DNA of 6,474 bases, from the NCBI GenBank assembly GCA_016650115.1, contig JAENWI010000083.1, positions 1-6,474 on the forward strand, given 5' to 3'. This stretch comes from Peptostreptococcaceae bacterium. GTDB taxonomy: Bacteria > Bacillota > Clostridia > Peptostreptococcales > Anaerovoracaceae. Shown piece after piece: positions 1 through 6,207 of this stretch. The position numbers and the translations under genes are program-made. The notes beneath the pieces are model-generated. The model saw nothing but the letters and a program-made list of their open reading frames with translations. It was not told the origin of the DNA and did not search any database. Numbering within the stretch: the stretch's first letter is position 1; the number at the start of each line of letters is the position of its first letter.

Positions 1-1
1 A

Positions 2-283
2 AAGCCTGAAATTAAGTATAAGAAGGAATCCAGCGAAATTGACAGTTTGCCAAGAAAACAAATAGAAATTCTGTCAGCATCATCAAATTATGTAAAACCT
101 GGCGGCATTTTGCTTTACAGCACCTGTACCATCAACCCCTATGAAAATCAAAGAGTAGTAAAGGATTTTTTAAGGAAGAACCCGCAATTTGAAAAAATAG
201 AAGCAATACAATTGCTGCCAAATATAAATGGGACAGATGGCTTTTATATCTGCAAAATGAAAAAAGCCGAAGATCTGATTTAG
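2..283 (+). CDS. rsmB: 16S rRNA (cytosine-967-C5)-methyltransferase RsmB, C-terminal fragment
   Basis: This is the last 93 codons of a gene that begins left of the window; the frame is open from base 2 to the TAG at 281–283. The fragment covers the end of the Rossmann-like SAM-dependent methyltransferase domain. It contains YVKPGGILLYSTCTINPYEN, where the TC pair (Cys codon 125–127) matches motif VI of RNA m5C methyltransferases and supplies the Cys that attacks C6 of the target cytosine. The ending LLPNINGTDGFYICKMKK is the usual RsmB C-terminus (the GTDGFF-type strand). The family modifies C967 (E. coli numbering) of 16S rRNA in the cytoplasm. The N-terminal NusB-like RNA-binding domain and SAM site lie outside the window. 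A TTG at 47 is only an internal Leu codon. The next gene starts 7 bases after the stop, so the two are co-transcribed. Confidence 0.93.
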   Translation, partial: KPEIKYKKESSEIDSLPRKQIEILSASSNYVKPGGILLYSTCTINPYENQRVVKDFLRKNPQFEKIEAIQLLPNINGTDGFYICKMKKAEDLI

Positions 284-286
284 GAG
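282..286 (+). promoter_or_regulatory. Ribosome binding site of the PP2C phosphatase gene, overlapping the rsmB stop
   Basis: AGGAG lies 4 bases before the ATG at 291 and uses the last two bases of the rsmB TAG stop codon. This packing suggests that translation of the phosphatase is coupled to ribosomes finishing rsmB. It also confirms that no gene such as rlmN lies between them. Confidence 0.75.
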
Positions 287-290
287 AAGC

Positions 291-1031
291 ATGATAAAAG
301 TTGGATACAGCACAAATATAGGTATCAAAAGAAAGAAAAACGAAGATGCTTATTATATAATTGAAGATCAAAAAGTTTATATGGTGGCAGATGGTGTTGG
401 CGGTAATAATTCCGGGGAAGTAGCCAGCAAAACATCAGTTGAATTCATATCAAAACACCTGGTGGATTATCCCATCAATGTGAATTGGGATGAAAGCATT
501 ATAAAGGGCTATTTTATTGAGGTAATAGCAAAAGCAAATCAGAATTTGCTGGAAAAGGCAAGTGTCACCGATATTAACCAAGGGATGGCTACCACTTTGG
601 TTCTTGCTTATTTATTTAATGAGAAATGCCTGATATTTAATATTGGAGACAGCAGAGCATATTATTTTCATCATGGAAAATTAAACCAGATTACCGAGGA
701 CCATTCTTTTGTGAATACATTAGTTAAGACGGGTACTATTACCAAAGAAGAAGGACGATTACATCCTAAAAAAAATATTATAACAAGAGCTTTGGGGGCA
801 GAGCCAAAAATAGAGATTGATTTTTTTTCAATCAATCTTGAGGCGGAGGATCTTGTAATATTGAGTACAGACGGCTTACATGGGGAAGTTGGGGACAATA
901 CAATAGAAGATATCGTTAAAGAAGAAAAAGACATGCAAAGACTTTGTAATAGATTGGTTTCTATAGCGAATTTACAGGGAGGCAGTGATAATATTACTGT
1001 AATTTGTTTGGAATATGAGGGGGGAATATGA
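291..1031 (+). CDS. prpC: PP2C-family Ser/Thr protein phosphatase (Stp/PrpC type)
   Basis: A soluble 246-residue metal-dependent phosphatase, the normal length for bacterial Stp/PrpC. It is expected to remove phosphate from Ser/Thr residues written by the kinase encoded next. All PP2C motifs are visible in order: KKNEDAYY (E18, D19), MVADGVGGN (metal ligands D34, G35), GMATT (98–102), IGDSRAYYF (118–126), ITEDHSFVNTLV (134–145), ILSTDGLHGEV (D194, metal) and GGSDNITVI (D233, metal). No signal peptide or membrane segment is seen, so it acts in the cytoplasm. The ATG at 291 has AGGAG 4 bases upstream. The stop overlaps the kinase start as ATGA, giving coupled expression of the opposing enzymes. 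A run of eight A (768–775) and a run of eight T (821–828) lie in the coding sequence, but the frame is intact. Confidence 0.95.
   Translation: MIKVGYSTNIGIKRKKNEDAYYIIEDQKVYMVADGVGGNNSGEVASKTSVEFISKHLVDYPINVNWDESIIKGYFIEVIAKANQNLLEKASVTDINQGMATTLVLAYLFNEKCLIFNIGDSRAYYFHHGKLNQITEDHSFVNTLVKTGTITKEEGRLHPKKNIITRALGAEPKIEIDFFSINLEAEDLVILSTDGLHGEVGDNTIEDIVKEEKDMQRLCNRLVSIANLQGGSDNITVICLEYEGGI
1017..1024 (+). promoter_or_regulatory. Purine-rich ribosome binding site of the PASTA kinase gene
   Basis: GAGGGGGG lies inside the last phosphatase codons and ends 3 bases before the kinase ATG (1028); its GAGG core is 7 bases away. Together with the ATGA overlap at 1028–1031 it fixes the kinase start and points to translational coupling. 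Confidence 0.65.
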
Positions 1032-2947
1032 GTAGCAGATTACTTGCGGGAAGGTATGAATTACTGGAAAAAATAGGGGACGGCGGAATGGCCGTAGTAT
1101 ATAAGGCAAAATGTCGGTTGTTAAATCGTTTTGTTGCAATAAAGATACTAAAACCAGACTTTACGAAGGATTTGAAAATAATTGAGAGCTTTAGAAAAGA
1201 ATCTCAGGCAGCAGCCAGTCTGTCTCATCCAAACATTGTTAATGTTTATGATGTTGGCAGAGAGGGAAACATTTATTATATCGTTATGGAACTGATTGAG
1301 GGTAGAGTTTTAAGTGATATTATAAAAGAAGACGGCCCTATGGATTATAGAAAAGCCATCGAAATTGGGAAGCAAATGGCATCAGCTTTAAGCTTAGCAC
1401 ATAAAAACCATATCATACATAGAGATGTGAAACCACATAATATTTTGATTACAGAGGATGGCGTTGCAAAGATTACCGATTTTGGTATAGCAAAAGCCGT
1501 CGATTCTGCAACAATAGTTGGACATTCAAATACAATTATGGGTTCCGTTCATTATTTTTCACCAGAGCAAGCCAGAGGAGGATATGTTGATGAAAAATCT
1601 GACATTTACTCATTAGGAATTGTTTTGTATGAACTGGTGACCGGAAGAGTCCCATTTGATGCTGATAATCCTGTAGCAGTTGCGCTGATGCATATAAATG
1701 AAGAGATTTTACCGCCTTCTCAACTGGTAAAGGGATTGCCGACTGCTATTGAAAATATTATTATGAAGGCAACAAATAAATATTCAATTAACAGATATGC
1801 ATCTGCGGATGAAATGATTGAAGCATTGAAAAACGGTGATATTGTTGCAAATATCGTAGGTACACTAGATAATAACACAAAAGCAAATATTGCTGCTCCG
1901 GTTGCGGCAGCTGCTGCAATTGCTGAAAATGCAAAGGAGAATGACTTGAATAATACAAAAGGGAAAAAACCAAAAAAGAAGGTTAGATTCAATAAATTTA
2001 AAGCGGCGGCAGCAGTGCTTGCTCTTATTTGTGCAATACCTGTAAGTGCGTTAATATTATCCGGCATTTCCGCAGTGGGTGCAAGTGAGAATATAGAAGT
2101 GCCTAATTTGTCGGGAATGACATATGAGGAGGCAGAAGTGGCTCTTCAGGAGGTCAGATTAACCATAGGAAAAGGTGATGAGGTTATTGATAATGACTTT
2201 GAAAAGGGTCAGATTGTATCTCAAATTCCAACAAGCGGTAGCAAGGTGAAGGCTGGCAAATCTGTAGTAGTAAGTATCAGCAAAGGTGTAGTAGAAGGCA
2301 TGGTTCCAAATCTTGTCGGGAAGTCATTAGAAGATGCTTTATTCCTGCTGGATAAATATGGTTTTAATCAGGGTTCAGCTACAGTTGAAGCAAGTGAAAT
2401 GCCAAAGAATATTGTTATAAATCAGTCTCCGGAAGCGGGATTAGAAGTAAAGCCTGGGACAACTATTAACATATCTGTCAGTGAAGGACCTCAGAAAACA
2501 GCACCGGATGTAATCGGAATGAATATTCTTGATGCTGAAGCAGTTTTAAATTCTGCAGACTTAAAAGTTGGTGATATTGGTTATGAAATGAGCGATGCTT
2601 ATGCAAAGGATATTGTAATTTGGCAGCAGGATGTCAAAGGAGCAAATCTTAAACCTGGCACAACAGTAAATCTGAAAGTAAGTACGGGAACTGAACCAGC
2701 TGGTTCAAAGGCAATCGCACTAGACATTGATTACGGGAGTGCTGTAAATCAGGTATTCTATCTGACGGTTACAATCAATGATGAAAGCGGAACCCATAGT
2801 ATCATTTCACGTGAGCAGCGTATCAAGGAAAACGTCAGCGAAATAGTGTCTCTTTCAGGATCAGGTGCAGGAACAGTGACTGTTATTTTTGATAATGACG
2901 TGGTCATGCAAAAGAACGTTAATTTTAATACAGGAGAAATTCAATAA
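1028..2947 (+). CDS. prkC: PASTA-domain membrane Ser/Thr kinase (PrkC/PknB/Stk1 type)
   Basis: A 639-residue eukaryotic-like kinase that senses muropeptides or lipid II outside the cell and phosphorylates cytoplasmic proteins. Kinase domain, about 10–268: Gly loop IGDGGMAVVY (16–25), ATP-binding K39 in VAIKIL, catalytic HRDVKPHN (D133), DFG 151–153, activation loop 154–177, SPE 178–180. A juxtamembrane linker (about 270–325) has an Ala-rich stretch (289–299) and a basic patch GKKPKKKVRFNKFK. One membrane helix lies at about 326–350, giving an inside-to-outside topology. Three PASTA repeats follow at about 355–420, 422–487 and 489–554, each with a VPNLxG/APDVIG start and a VSxG end. A beta-rich tail (561–639) resembles the Ig-like C-terminal domain of B. 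subtilis and S. aureus homologues. Length and order are typical. The activation loop has fewer Thr residues than B. subtilis PrkC. Its stop overlaps rsgA by one base. Confidence 0.96.
   Translation: MSSRLLAGRYELLEKIGDGGMAVVYKAKCRLLNRFVAIKILKPDFTKDLKIIESFRKESQAAASLSHPNIVNVYDVGREGNIYYIVMELIEGRVLSDIIKEDGPMDYRKAIEIGKQMASALSLAHKNHIIHRDVKPHNILITEDGVAKITDFGIAKAVDSATIVGHSNTIMGSVHYFSPEQARGGYVDEKSDIYSLGIVLYELVTGRVPFDADNPVAVALMHINEEILPPSQLVKGLPTAIENIIMKATNKYSINRYASADEMIEALKNGDIVANIVGTLDNNTKANIAAPVAAAAAIAENAKENDLNNTKGKKPKKKVRFNKFKAAAAVLALICAIPVSALILSGISAVGASENIEVPNLSGMTYEEAEVALQEVRLTIGKGDEVIDNDFEKGQIVSQIPTSGSKVKAGKSVVVSISKGVVEGMVPNLVGKSLEDALFLLDKYGFNQGSATVEASEMPKNIVINQSPEAGLEVKPGTTINISVSEGPQKTAPDVIGMNILDAEAVLNSADLKVGDIGYEMSDAYAKDIVIWQQDVKGANLKPGTTVNLKVSTGTEPAGSKAIALDIDYGSAVNQVFYLTVTINDESGTHSIISREQRIKENVSEIVSLSGSGAGTVTVIFDNDVVMQKNVNFNTGEIQ
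2932..2937 (+). promoter_or_regulatory. Ribosome binding site of rsgA inside the kinase gene
   Basis: AGGAGA lies 9 bases before the rsgA ATG at 2947, within the last codons of the kinase. The TAATG junction (stop 2945–2947, start 2947–2949) allows terminating ribosomes to restart on rsgA. Confidence 0.7.
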
Positions 2948-3813
2948 TGCGAGGCATTATAGTCAAAGGAATAGCCGGATTTTATTATGTGAAAGTTGAA
3001 AACAAGGTTTATCAATGCAAGGCAAGAGGTAAATTTAAAAAACAGGGGGTTGTGCCAACCGTTGGAGATCTTGTTGAAATCCAGGTGCTTGATGATGGAG
3101 ACGGTGTAGTAAATGTAATATTGCCAAGACGCAATTCTTTTTTAAGGCCCCCTATTGCCAATGTAGATTGTATGGTTGTTGTAATATCGGCTGCAGATCC
3201 GGAACCGAATTTTACGATATTGGACAAATTTCTTGTTATGGCAGAGGGTAACAGAACAGATGTAGTCATTTGTGTAAACAAAGTGGAGATTGCATCAACG
3301 GAAATACTTCTGAAAATAAAAGAAATATACAAAGATATATATCCTTTGGCATTTGTTAGCTGTAAGGAAAAAATCGGATTTGAAAAGCTTGAGCTATTGC
3401 TGAAGAACAAAAAAAGTGCTTTAGCTGGTCCTTCCGGGGTAGGAAAGTCAACTATTTTAAATTGCCTAATGCCGGCTGAAGATATCGAAGTTGGAGAAAT
3501 CAGCCGTAAAACCAGGCGAGGTAAACATACAACAAGACATGTGGAAATCTTTGAAACAAATTTTGGAGCGATGCTGTTTGATACACCTGGATTTACATCT
3601 TTTGAAATACTCGAAGCTGAAGAAGACCAACTACATTTTTATTACCCGGAAATGGCAAACTACATTAGTAATTGTAAATACGACAACTGCAGACACATTA
3701 AAGAACCTCATTGTGGTGTAATGGCAGCCGTTGAGGAAGGTTTGATAAGTAAATCAAGATATAAGTCGTATTTAGAACAAATGATTGAAATAAGAGAAAA
3801 AAAGAAGTACTAG
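2947..3813 (+). CDS. rsgA: Ribosome small-subunit-dependent GTPase RsgA (YjeQ/CpgA/YloQ)
   Basis: A 288-residue circularly permuted GTPase that binds the 30S subunit late in assembly and checks the decoding centre; about the normal length. The N-terminal OB-fold (about 1–65) binds rRNA. The GTPase motifs appear in permuted order G4-G5-G1-G2-G3: NKVE (111–114), SCK (138–140), GPSGVGKST (161–169), a switch region with RGKHTTRHVE (191–200), and DTPG (212–215). The C-terminal zinc finger is C243-x4-C248-x-H250-x5-C256, followed by a basic helical tail. G4 ends in Glu where NKxD is usual, which may alter guanine recognition. It is translationally coupled to the PASTA kinase. As I recall, B. subtilis CpgA is a PrkC/PrpC substrate phosphorylated at a Thr just before G1; here S157 sits in that area (inference). 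Cytoplasmic. Confidence 0.96.
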   Translation: MRGIIVKGIAGFYYVKVENKVYQCKARGKFKKQGVVPTVGDLVEIQVLDDGDGVVNVILPRRNSFLRPPIANVDCMVVVISAADPEPNFTILDKFLVMAEGNRTDVVICVNKVEIASTEILLKIKEIYKDIYPLAFVSCKEKIGFEKLELLLKNKKSALAGPSGVGKSTILNCLMPAEDIEVGEISRKTRRGKHTTRHVEIFETNFGAMLFDTPGFTSFEILEAEEDQLHFYYPEMANYISNCKYDNCRHIKEPHCGVMAAVEEGLISKSRYKSYLEQMIEIREKKKY

Positions 3814-3825
3814 AAAGGAATTATA

Positions 3826-4476
3826 ATGATGAAACTAGCACCATCCATATTGTCAGCTGATTTTTCAAAGCTGGGTGAACAAGTAACTATGATTGAAAAT
3901 GGAGGGGCTCATTTGATACATATTGATGTAATGGATGGCCATTTTGTTCCAAATATTAGTTTTGGGGCCACTGTCATGAAAAGCTTACTCGGAAAAACTA
4001 AAATTCCTTTTGATGTACATTTAATGATAGAAAATCCCGAATTTTTCATAAAAGAATTTGTAACCGAAAACACAGAATATATTACTGTTCACCAGGAAGC
4101 TTGCATACATTTGCACAGGACTATTCAAGAAATAAAAGCGCTTGGCATAAAAGCGGGTGTTTCAATTAATCCAGCTACTTCTCTTTCCACGTTGGACTAT
4201 ATTTTGGAGGAAGTGGATCTTGTTCTGATTATGTCTGTAAATCCAGGGTTTGGAGGGCAAAACTTTATACCATCTGCACTTGAAAAGGTTAAGGCGCTTA
4301 AAGAGATAAGAGAATATAACAATTTGAAATTTGAAATAGAAATTGATGGTGGAGTAACGCTTGAGAATTTAAAAGAAGTTGTTGCTGCAGGTGTGGATAT
4401 TGTAGTAGCAGGATCAGCTGTTTTCGGAGCCGAGAATGTGGAAGAAAGAACTAAAGCGTTTGTAAATCTTACATAG
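3826..4476 (+). CDS. rpe: Ribulose-phosphate 3-epimerase
   Basis: A 216-residue TIM-barrel enzyme that interconverts D-ribulose 5-phosphate and D-xylulose 5-phosphate in the non-oxidative pentose phosphate pathway. Family signatures are all present: LAPSILSADFSKL at the N-terminus, HIDVMDGHFVPNISFG (metal ligands H32 and D34), DVHLMIENP (H65), MSVNPGFGGQNFIP (136–149), EIDGGV (D174, the second catalytic acid) and the phosphate-binding VAGSAVFG (194–201). Length is normal. Two ATGs are in tandem (3826 and 3829). AAGGA at 3815–3819 lies 6 bases before the first and 9 before the second, so either could be used; homologues often begin at MKLAPS, the second. It follows rsgA by 12 bases and is the last gene of the operon. 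Neighbourhood with rsgA is conserved in Firmicutes without a direct biochemical link. Confidence 0.97.
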   Translation: MMKLAPSILSADFSKLGEQVTMIENGGAHLIHIDVMDGHFVPNISFGATVMKSLLGKTKIPFDVHLMIENPEFFIKEFVTENTEYITVHQEACIHLHRTIQEIKALGIKAGVSINPATSLSTLDYILEEVDLVLIMSVNPGFGGQNFIPSALEKVKALKEIREYNNLKFEIEIDGGVTLENLKEVVAAGVDIVVAGSAVFGAENVEERTKAFVNLT

Positions 4477-4514
4477 TTTATTGGATGAATAATTTTAACA
4501 TAGATATTATAAAG

Positions 4515-4550
4515 AATGCCCTTGCTGAATATTTATTCTGCAAGGGCATT
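4515..4550. terminator. Hairpin between convergent rpe and ABC-F genes, probable terminator
   Basis: AATGCCCTTGC (4515–4525) pairs perfectly with GCAAGGGCATT (4540–4550), an 11-bp stem. Inside the loop, GAAT (4527–4530) can pair with ATTC (4535–4538) after a T·T mismatch, giving a longer hairpin with a 4-base loop. It sits 38 bases after the rpe stop and 10 bases beyond the stop of the minus-strand gene, where a shared terminator is expected. The U-tracts are weak on both sides: TTTGTGCTATT on + and CTTTATAATAT on -. So it may terminate either transcript, with uncertain efficiency. Confidence 0.8.
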
Positions 4551-4560
4551 TGTGCTATTA

Positions 4561-6114
4561 CTATATAATTTTTAAAGTCCAGTCTTCCACGTTCCAAACT
4601 TCTGTGACCCAGTCTTCGTAAAAAGAGGGCTCATGACATACAATTAAGATGGATCCCTTAAAAGCAATCAATGCTCTTTTTAACTCTTCCTTTGCATCAA
4701 GGTCCAAATGGTTTGTAGGCTCATCCAGAATCAGCCAGTTGGATTCTCTCTGCATCAGCTGGCATATGCGAACCTTGGCGTTTTCTCCGCCTGACAGTAC
4801 TTTCATCTGACTAGTAATATGATCGGTTGTAAGTCCGCACTTTGCAAGTGCAGTTCTTGCCTCCGCATTTGTATATGAAGGGAACTGAGCCAGCATGTAT
4901 TCTAATGCCGTTTCTGAGCTGTCTCTTCCTGCTTCCTGCTCAAAATATCCTGGAAAAAGGTGCTCTCCAAGGACAACCTCACCTGCAACCGGCTTTATTT
5001 TCCCCAATATTGTTTTTAAGAGGGTGGTTTTCCCTAAACCGTTGGTTCCTGTTATTGCGAATTTAGTACCACGTTCAATAAAAAAGGTGACAGGCTTCGT
5101 TAAAGGTTCTTTATAGCCAATGACTAAATCTTCGCATTCAACCAGAAATTTGCCCGGTGTTCTTGCTTCTTTGAATTTAAATTTAGGTTTGGGTTTCTCT
5201 CTGGGCTTTTCCAGAACATCCATTTTCTCCAGACGTTTTTGTCTGCTGTTTGCCATTCCCCTGGTTGCAACTCTGGCTTTATTTCTGGCAATAAAATCTT
5301 CCATTTTCTCAATTTCCTGTTTCTGCTTTTCATAGGCCTTGTTTTCCTGGCCTTTTTTCACCTGATACATATGCATAAAACTGTCATAGTCCCCAGTGTA
5401 ACGAGATAATTCTCCATCTGAAACATGGTATATTACATTAACCACAGAATTAAGGAATTCCATATCGTGGGATATAAGAATAAAGGCGTTTTCATAGTCC
5501 TGAAGATATTTTTTTAACCATTCTATATGTTCAAAGTCCAGATAATTGGTAGGTTCATCGAGTAATAGGATGGACGGATCTTCCAGAAGCAGTTTAACAA
5601 GTAATACTTTTGTACGCTGACCACCGCTCAGTTGAGCCACATCATTTTCAAGTCCGATGGATCCAAGGCCGAGGCCGTTTGCAACTTCATCTATTTTAGA
5701 GTCTAATGTATAAAAACTGCTATGTTCCAGCATATGCTGAATTTCTCCGGCCTCTTCCATTAATGCATCGATATCAACATTTTCTTGAGACATCTGATCA
5801 TATAATGCAAGCATTTCTTTTTCCAGATCAAACATATGTCTGAATGCATCCCTTAAGACACTTCGAATAGACATACCTGGCTTTAAAGTCGAATTCTGGT
5901 CAAGATATCCAACGGTAACGTGCTTGGACCATTCAACTTTTCCTTCATCCGGTTGAAGGGTTCCTGTTATTATATTCAGAAAGGTTGATTTACCTTCACC
6001 GTTGGCGCCAATCAGCCCAACGTGTTCACCTTTTAATAATCTAAAGCTGGCATCTTCCAGGATTCTTCTTCCGCCAAAGCCATGGGTAACGTTTTCTACG
6101 ATTAATAAACTCAT
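4561..6114 (-). CDS. ABC-F family ATPase (ribosome-associated translation factor class)
   Basis: A 517-residue protein with two ABC ATPase domains and no membrane segments, the layout of ABC-F proteins that bind the ribosomal E site and act on stalled or initiating ribosomes. NBD1: Walker A GANGEGKST (36–44), arm-like helical insertion (about 88–142), signature LSGGQ (162–166), Walker B ILLLDEPTN (182–190), H-loop H216. A charged helical linker (about 241–323, after YTGDYDSF) is the tRNA-facing segment. NBD2: Walker A GTNGLGKTT (356–364), signature LSGGE (440–444), Walker B LILDEPTN (461–468), and H494 in a non-standard CHEPSFYEDW context. The C-terminal extension is very short. Start: ATG at 6114 has GGAG at 7-base spacing; the upstream GTG (6120) is only 1 base from it. 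Housekeeping and antibiotic-protection roles cannot be told apart from sequence alone. Confidence 0.92.
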   Translation of the reverse strand: MSLLIVENVTHGFGGRRILEDASFRLLKGEHVGLIGANGEGKSTFLNIITGTLQPDEGKVEWSKHVTVGYLDQNSTLKPGMSIRSVLRDAFRHMFDLEKEMLALYDQMSQENVDIDALMEEAGEIQHMLEHSSFYTLDSKIDEVANGLGLGSIGLENDVAQLSGGQRTKVLLVKLLLEDPSILLLDEPTNYLDFEHIEWLKKYLQDYENAFILISHDMEFLNSVVNVIYHVSDGELSRYTGDYDSFMHMYQVKKGQENKAYEKQKQEIEKMEDFIARNKARVATRGMANSRQKRLEKMDVLEKPREKPKPKFKFKEARTPGKFLVECEDLVIGYKEPLTKPVTFFIERGTKFAITGTNGLGKTTLLKTILGKIKPVAGEVVLGEHLFPGYFEQEAGRDSSETALEYMLAQFPSYTNAEARTALAKCGLTTDHITSQMKVLSGGENAKVRICQLMQRESNWLILDEPTNHLDLDAKEELKRALIAFKGSILIVCHEPSFYEDWVTEVWNVEDWTLKII

Positions 6115-6121
6115 TTTCACA

Positions 6122-6125
6122 CTCC
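6122..6125 (-). promoter_or_regulatory. Ribosome binding site deciding the ABC-F start
   Basis: On the minus strand GGAG is followed by TGTGAAA and then ATG (6114): 7-base spacing, which is optimal. The in-frame GTG two codons earlier is only one base from GGAG, too close to be used. The protein therefore most likely begins MSLLIVENV. Confidence 0.75.
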
Positions 6126-6150
6126 ATATATATTTTTTCGTACAAGATAT

Positions 6151-6179
6151 ATTTTATGGTCAAATAGAAGGAATGTCAA
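6151..6179 (-). promoter_or_regulatory. Sigma-A promoter of the ABC-F gene
   Basis: On the minus strand there is a perfect -35 box TTGACA (6174–6179), a spacer of exactly 17 bases, and a -10 box TAAAAT (6151–6156; one mismatch to TATAAT). Transcription should start near 6144, giving a leader of only about 30 bases. That leaves no room for a leader peptide or attenuator of the kind found before several antibiotic-induced ABC-F genes. So expression is probably constitutive or controlled only at initiation. Confidence 0.8.
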
Positions 6180-6191
6180 TACAAACTCTAA

Positions 6192-6207
6192 AAGCAAGCA
6201 AGCAAGC
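6192..6207. repeat. Four-copy AAGC tetranucleotide tandem repeat
   Basis: Four exact, contiguous AAGC units lie in the intergenic region (GCTT on the minus strand). The last unit is part of the left arm of the hairpin at 6204–6234, and the array ends 12 bases upstream of the ABC-F -35 box. It could change copy number by slippage, but is short. Confidence 0.75.

Noticed and set aside
47..283. A separate small gene starting at TTG 47
   Set aside because: The same frame is open to base 2 and continues RsmB family sequence upstream of the TTG, so it is part of the truncated rsmB gene.
815..833. GATTGA-T7-TCAATC inverted repeat as a terminator
   Set aside because: The stem is only 6 A/T-rich base pairs, has no T tract after it, and lies in the middle of an intact coding sequence.
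1720..2067. Minus-strand 115-residue reading frame opposite the kinase gene
   Set aside because: It lies wholly antisense to a confident gene and its Ala-rich composition mirrors the kinase linker; no SD or family match.
3012..3410. Minus-strand 132-residue reading frame opposite rsgA
   Set aside because: Antisense shadow of a confident gene, Ser/Thr-rich low-complexity translation with no recognisable domain.
5120..5335. Plus-strand hydrophobic reading frame opposite the ABC-F linker
   Set aside because: It is the complement of the Lys/Glu-rich linker codons, which read as Phe/Leu-rich in reverse; no independent gene signals.
6115..6120. GTG at 6120 as the ABC-F start (519 residues)
   Set aside because: It is one base from the GGAG motif; the ATG at 6114 has a 7-base spacing and gives the usual family N-terminus.
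6192..6207. AAGC repeats as a CRISPR or origin iteron array
   Set aside because: Units are only 4 bases without spacers; this is a simple tandem repeat.
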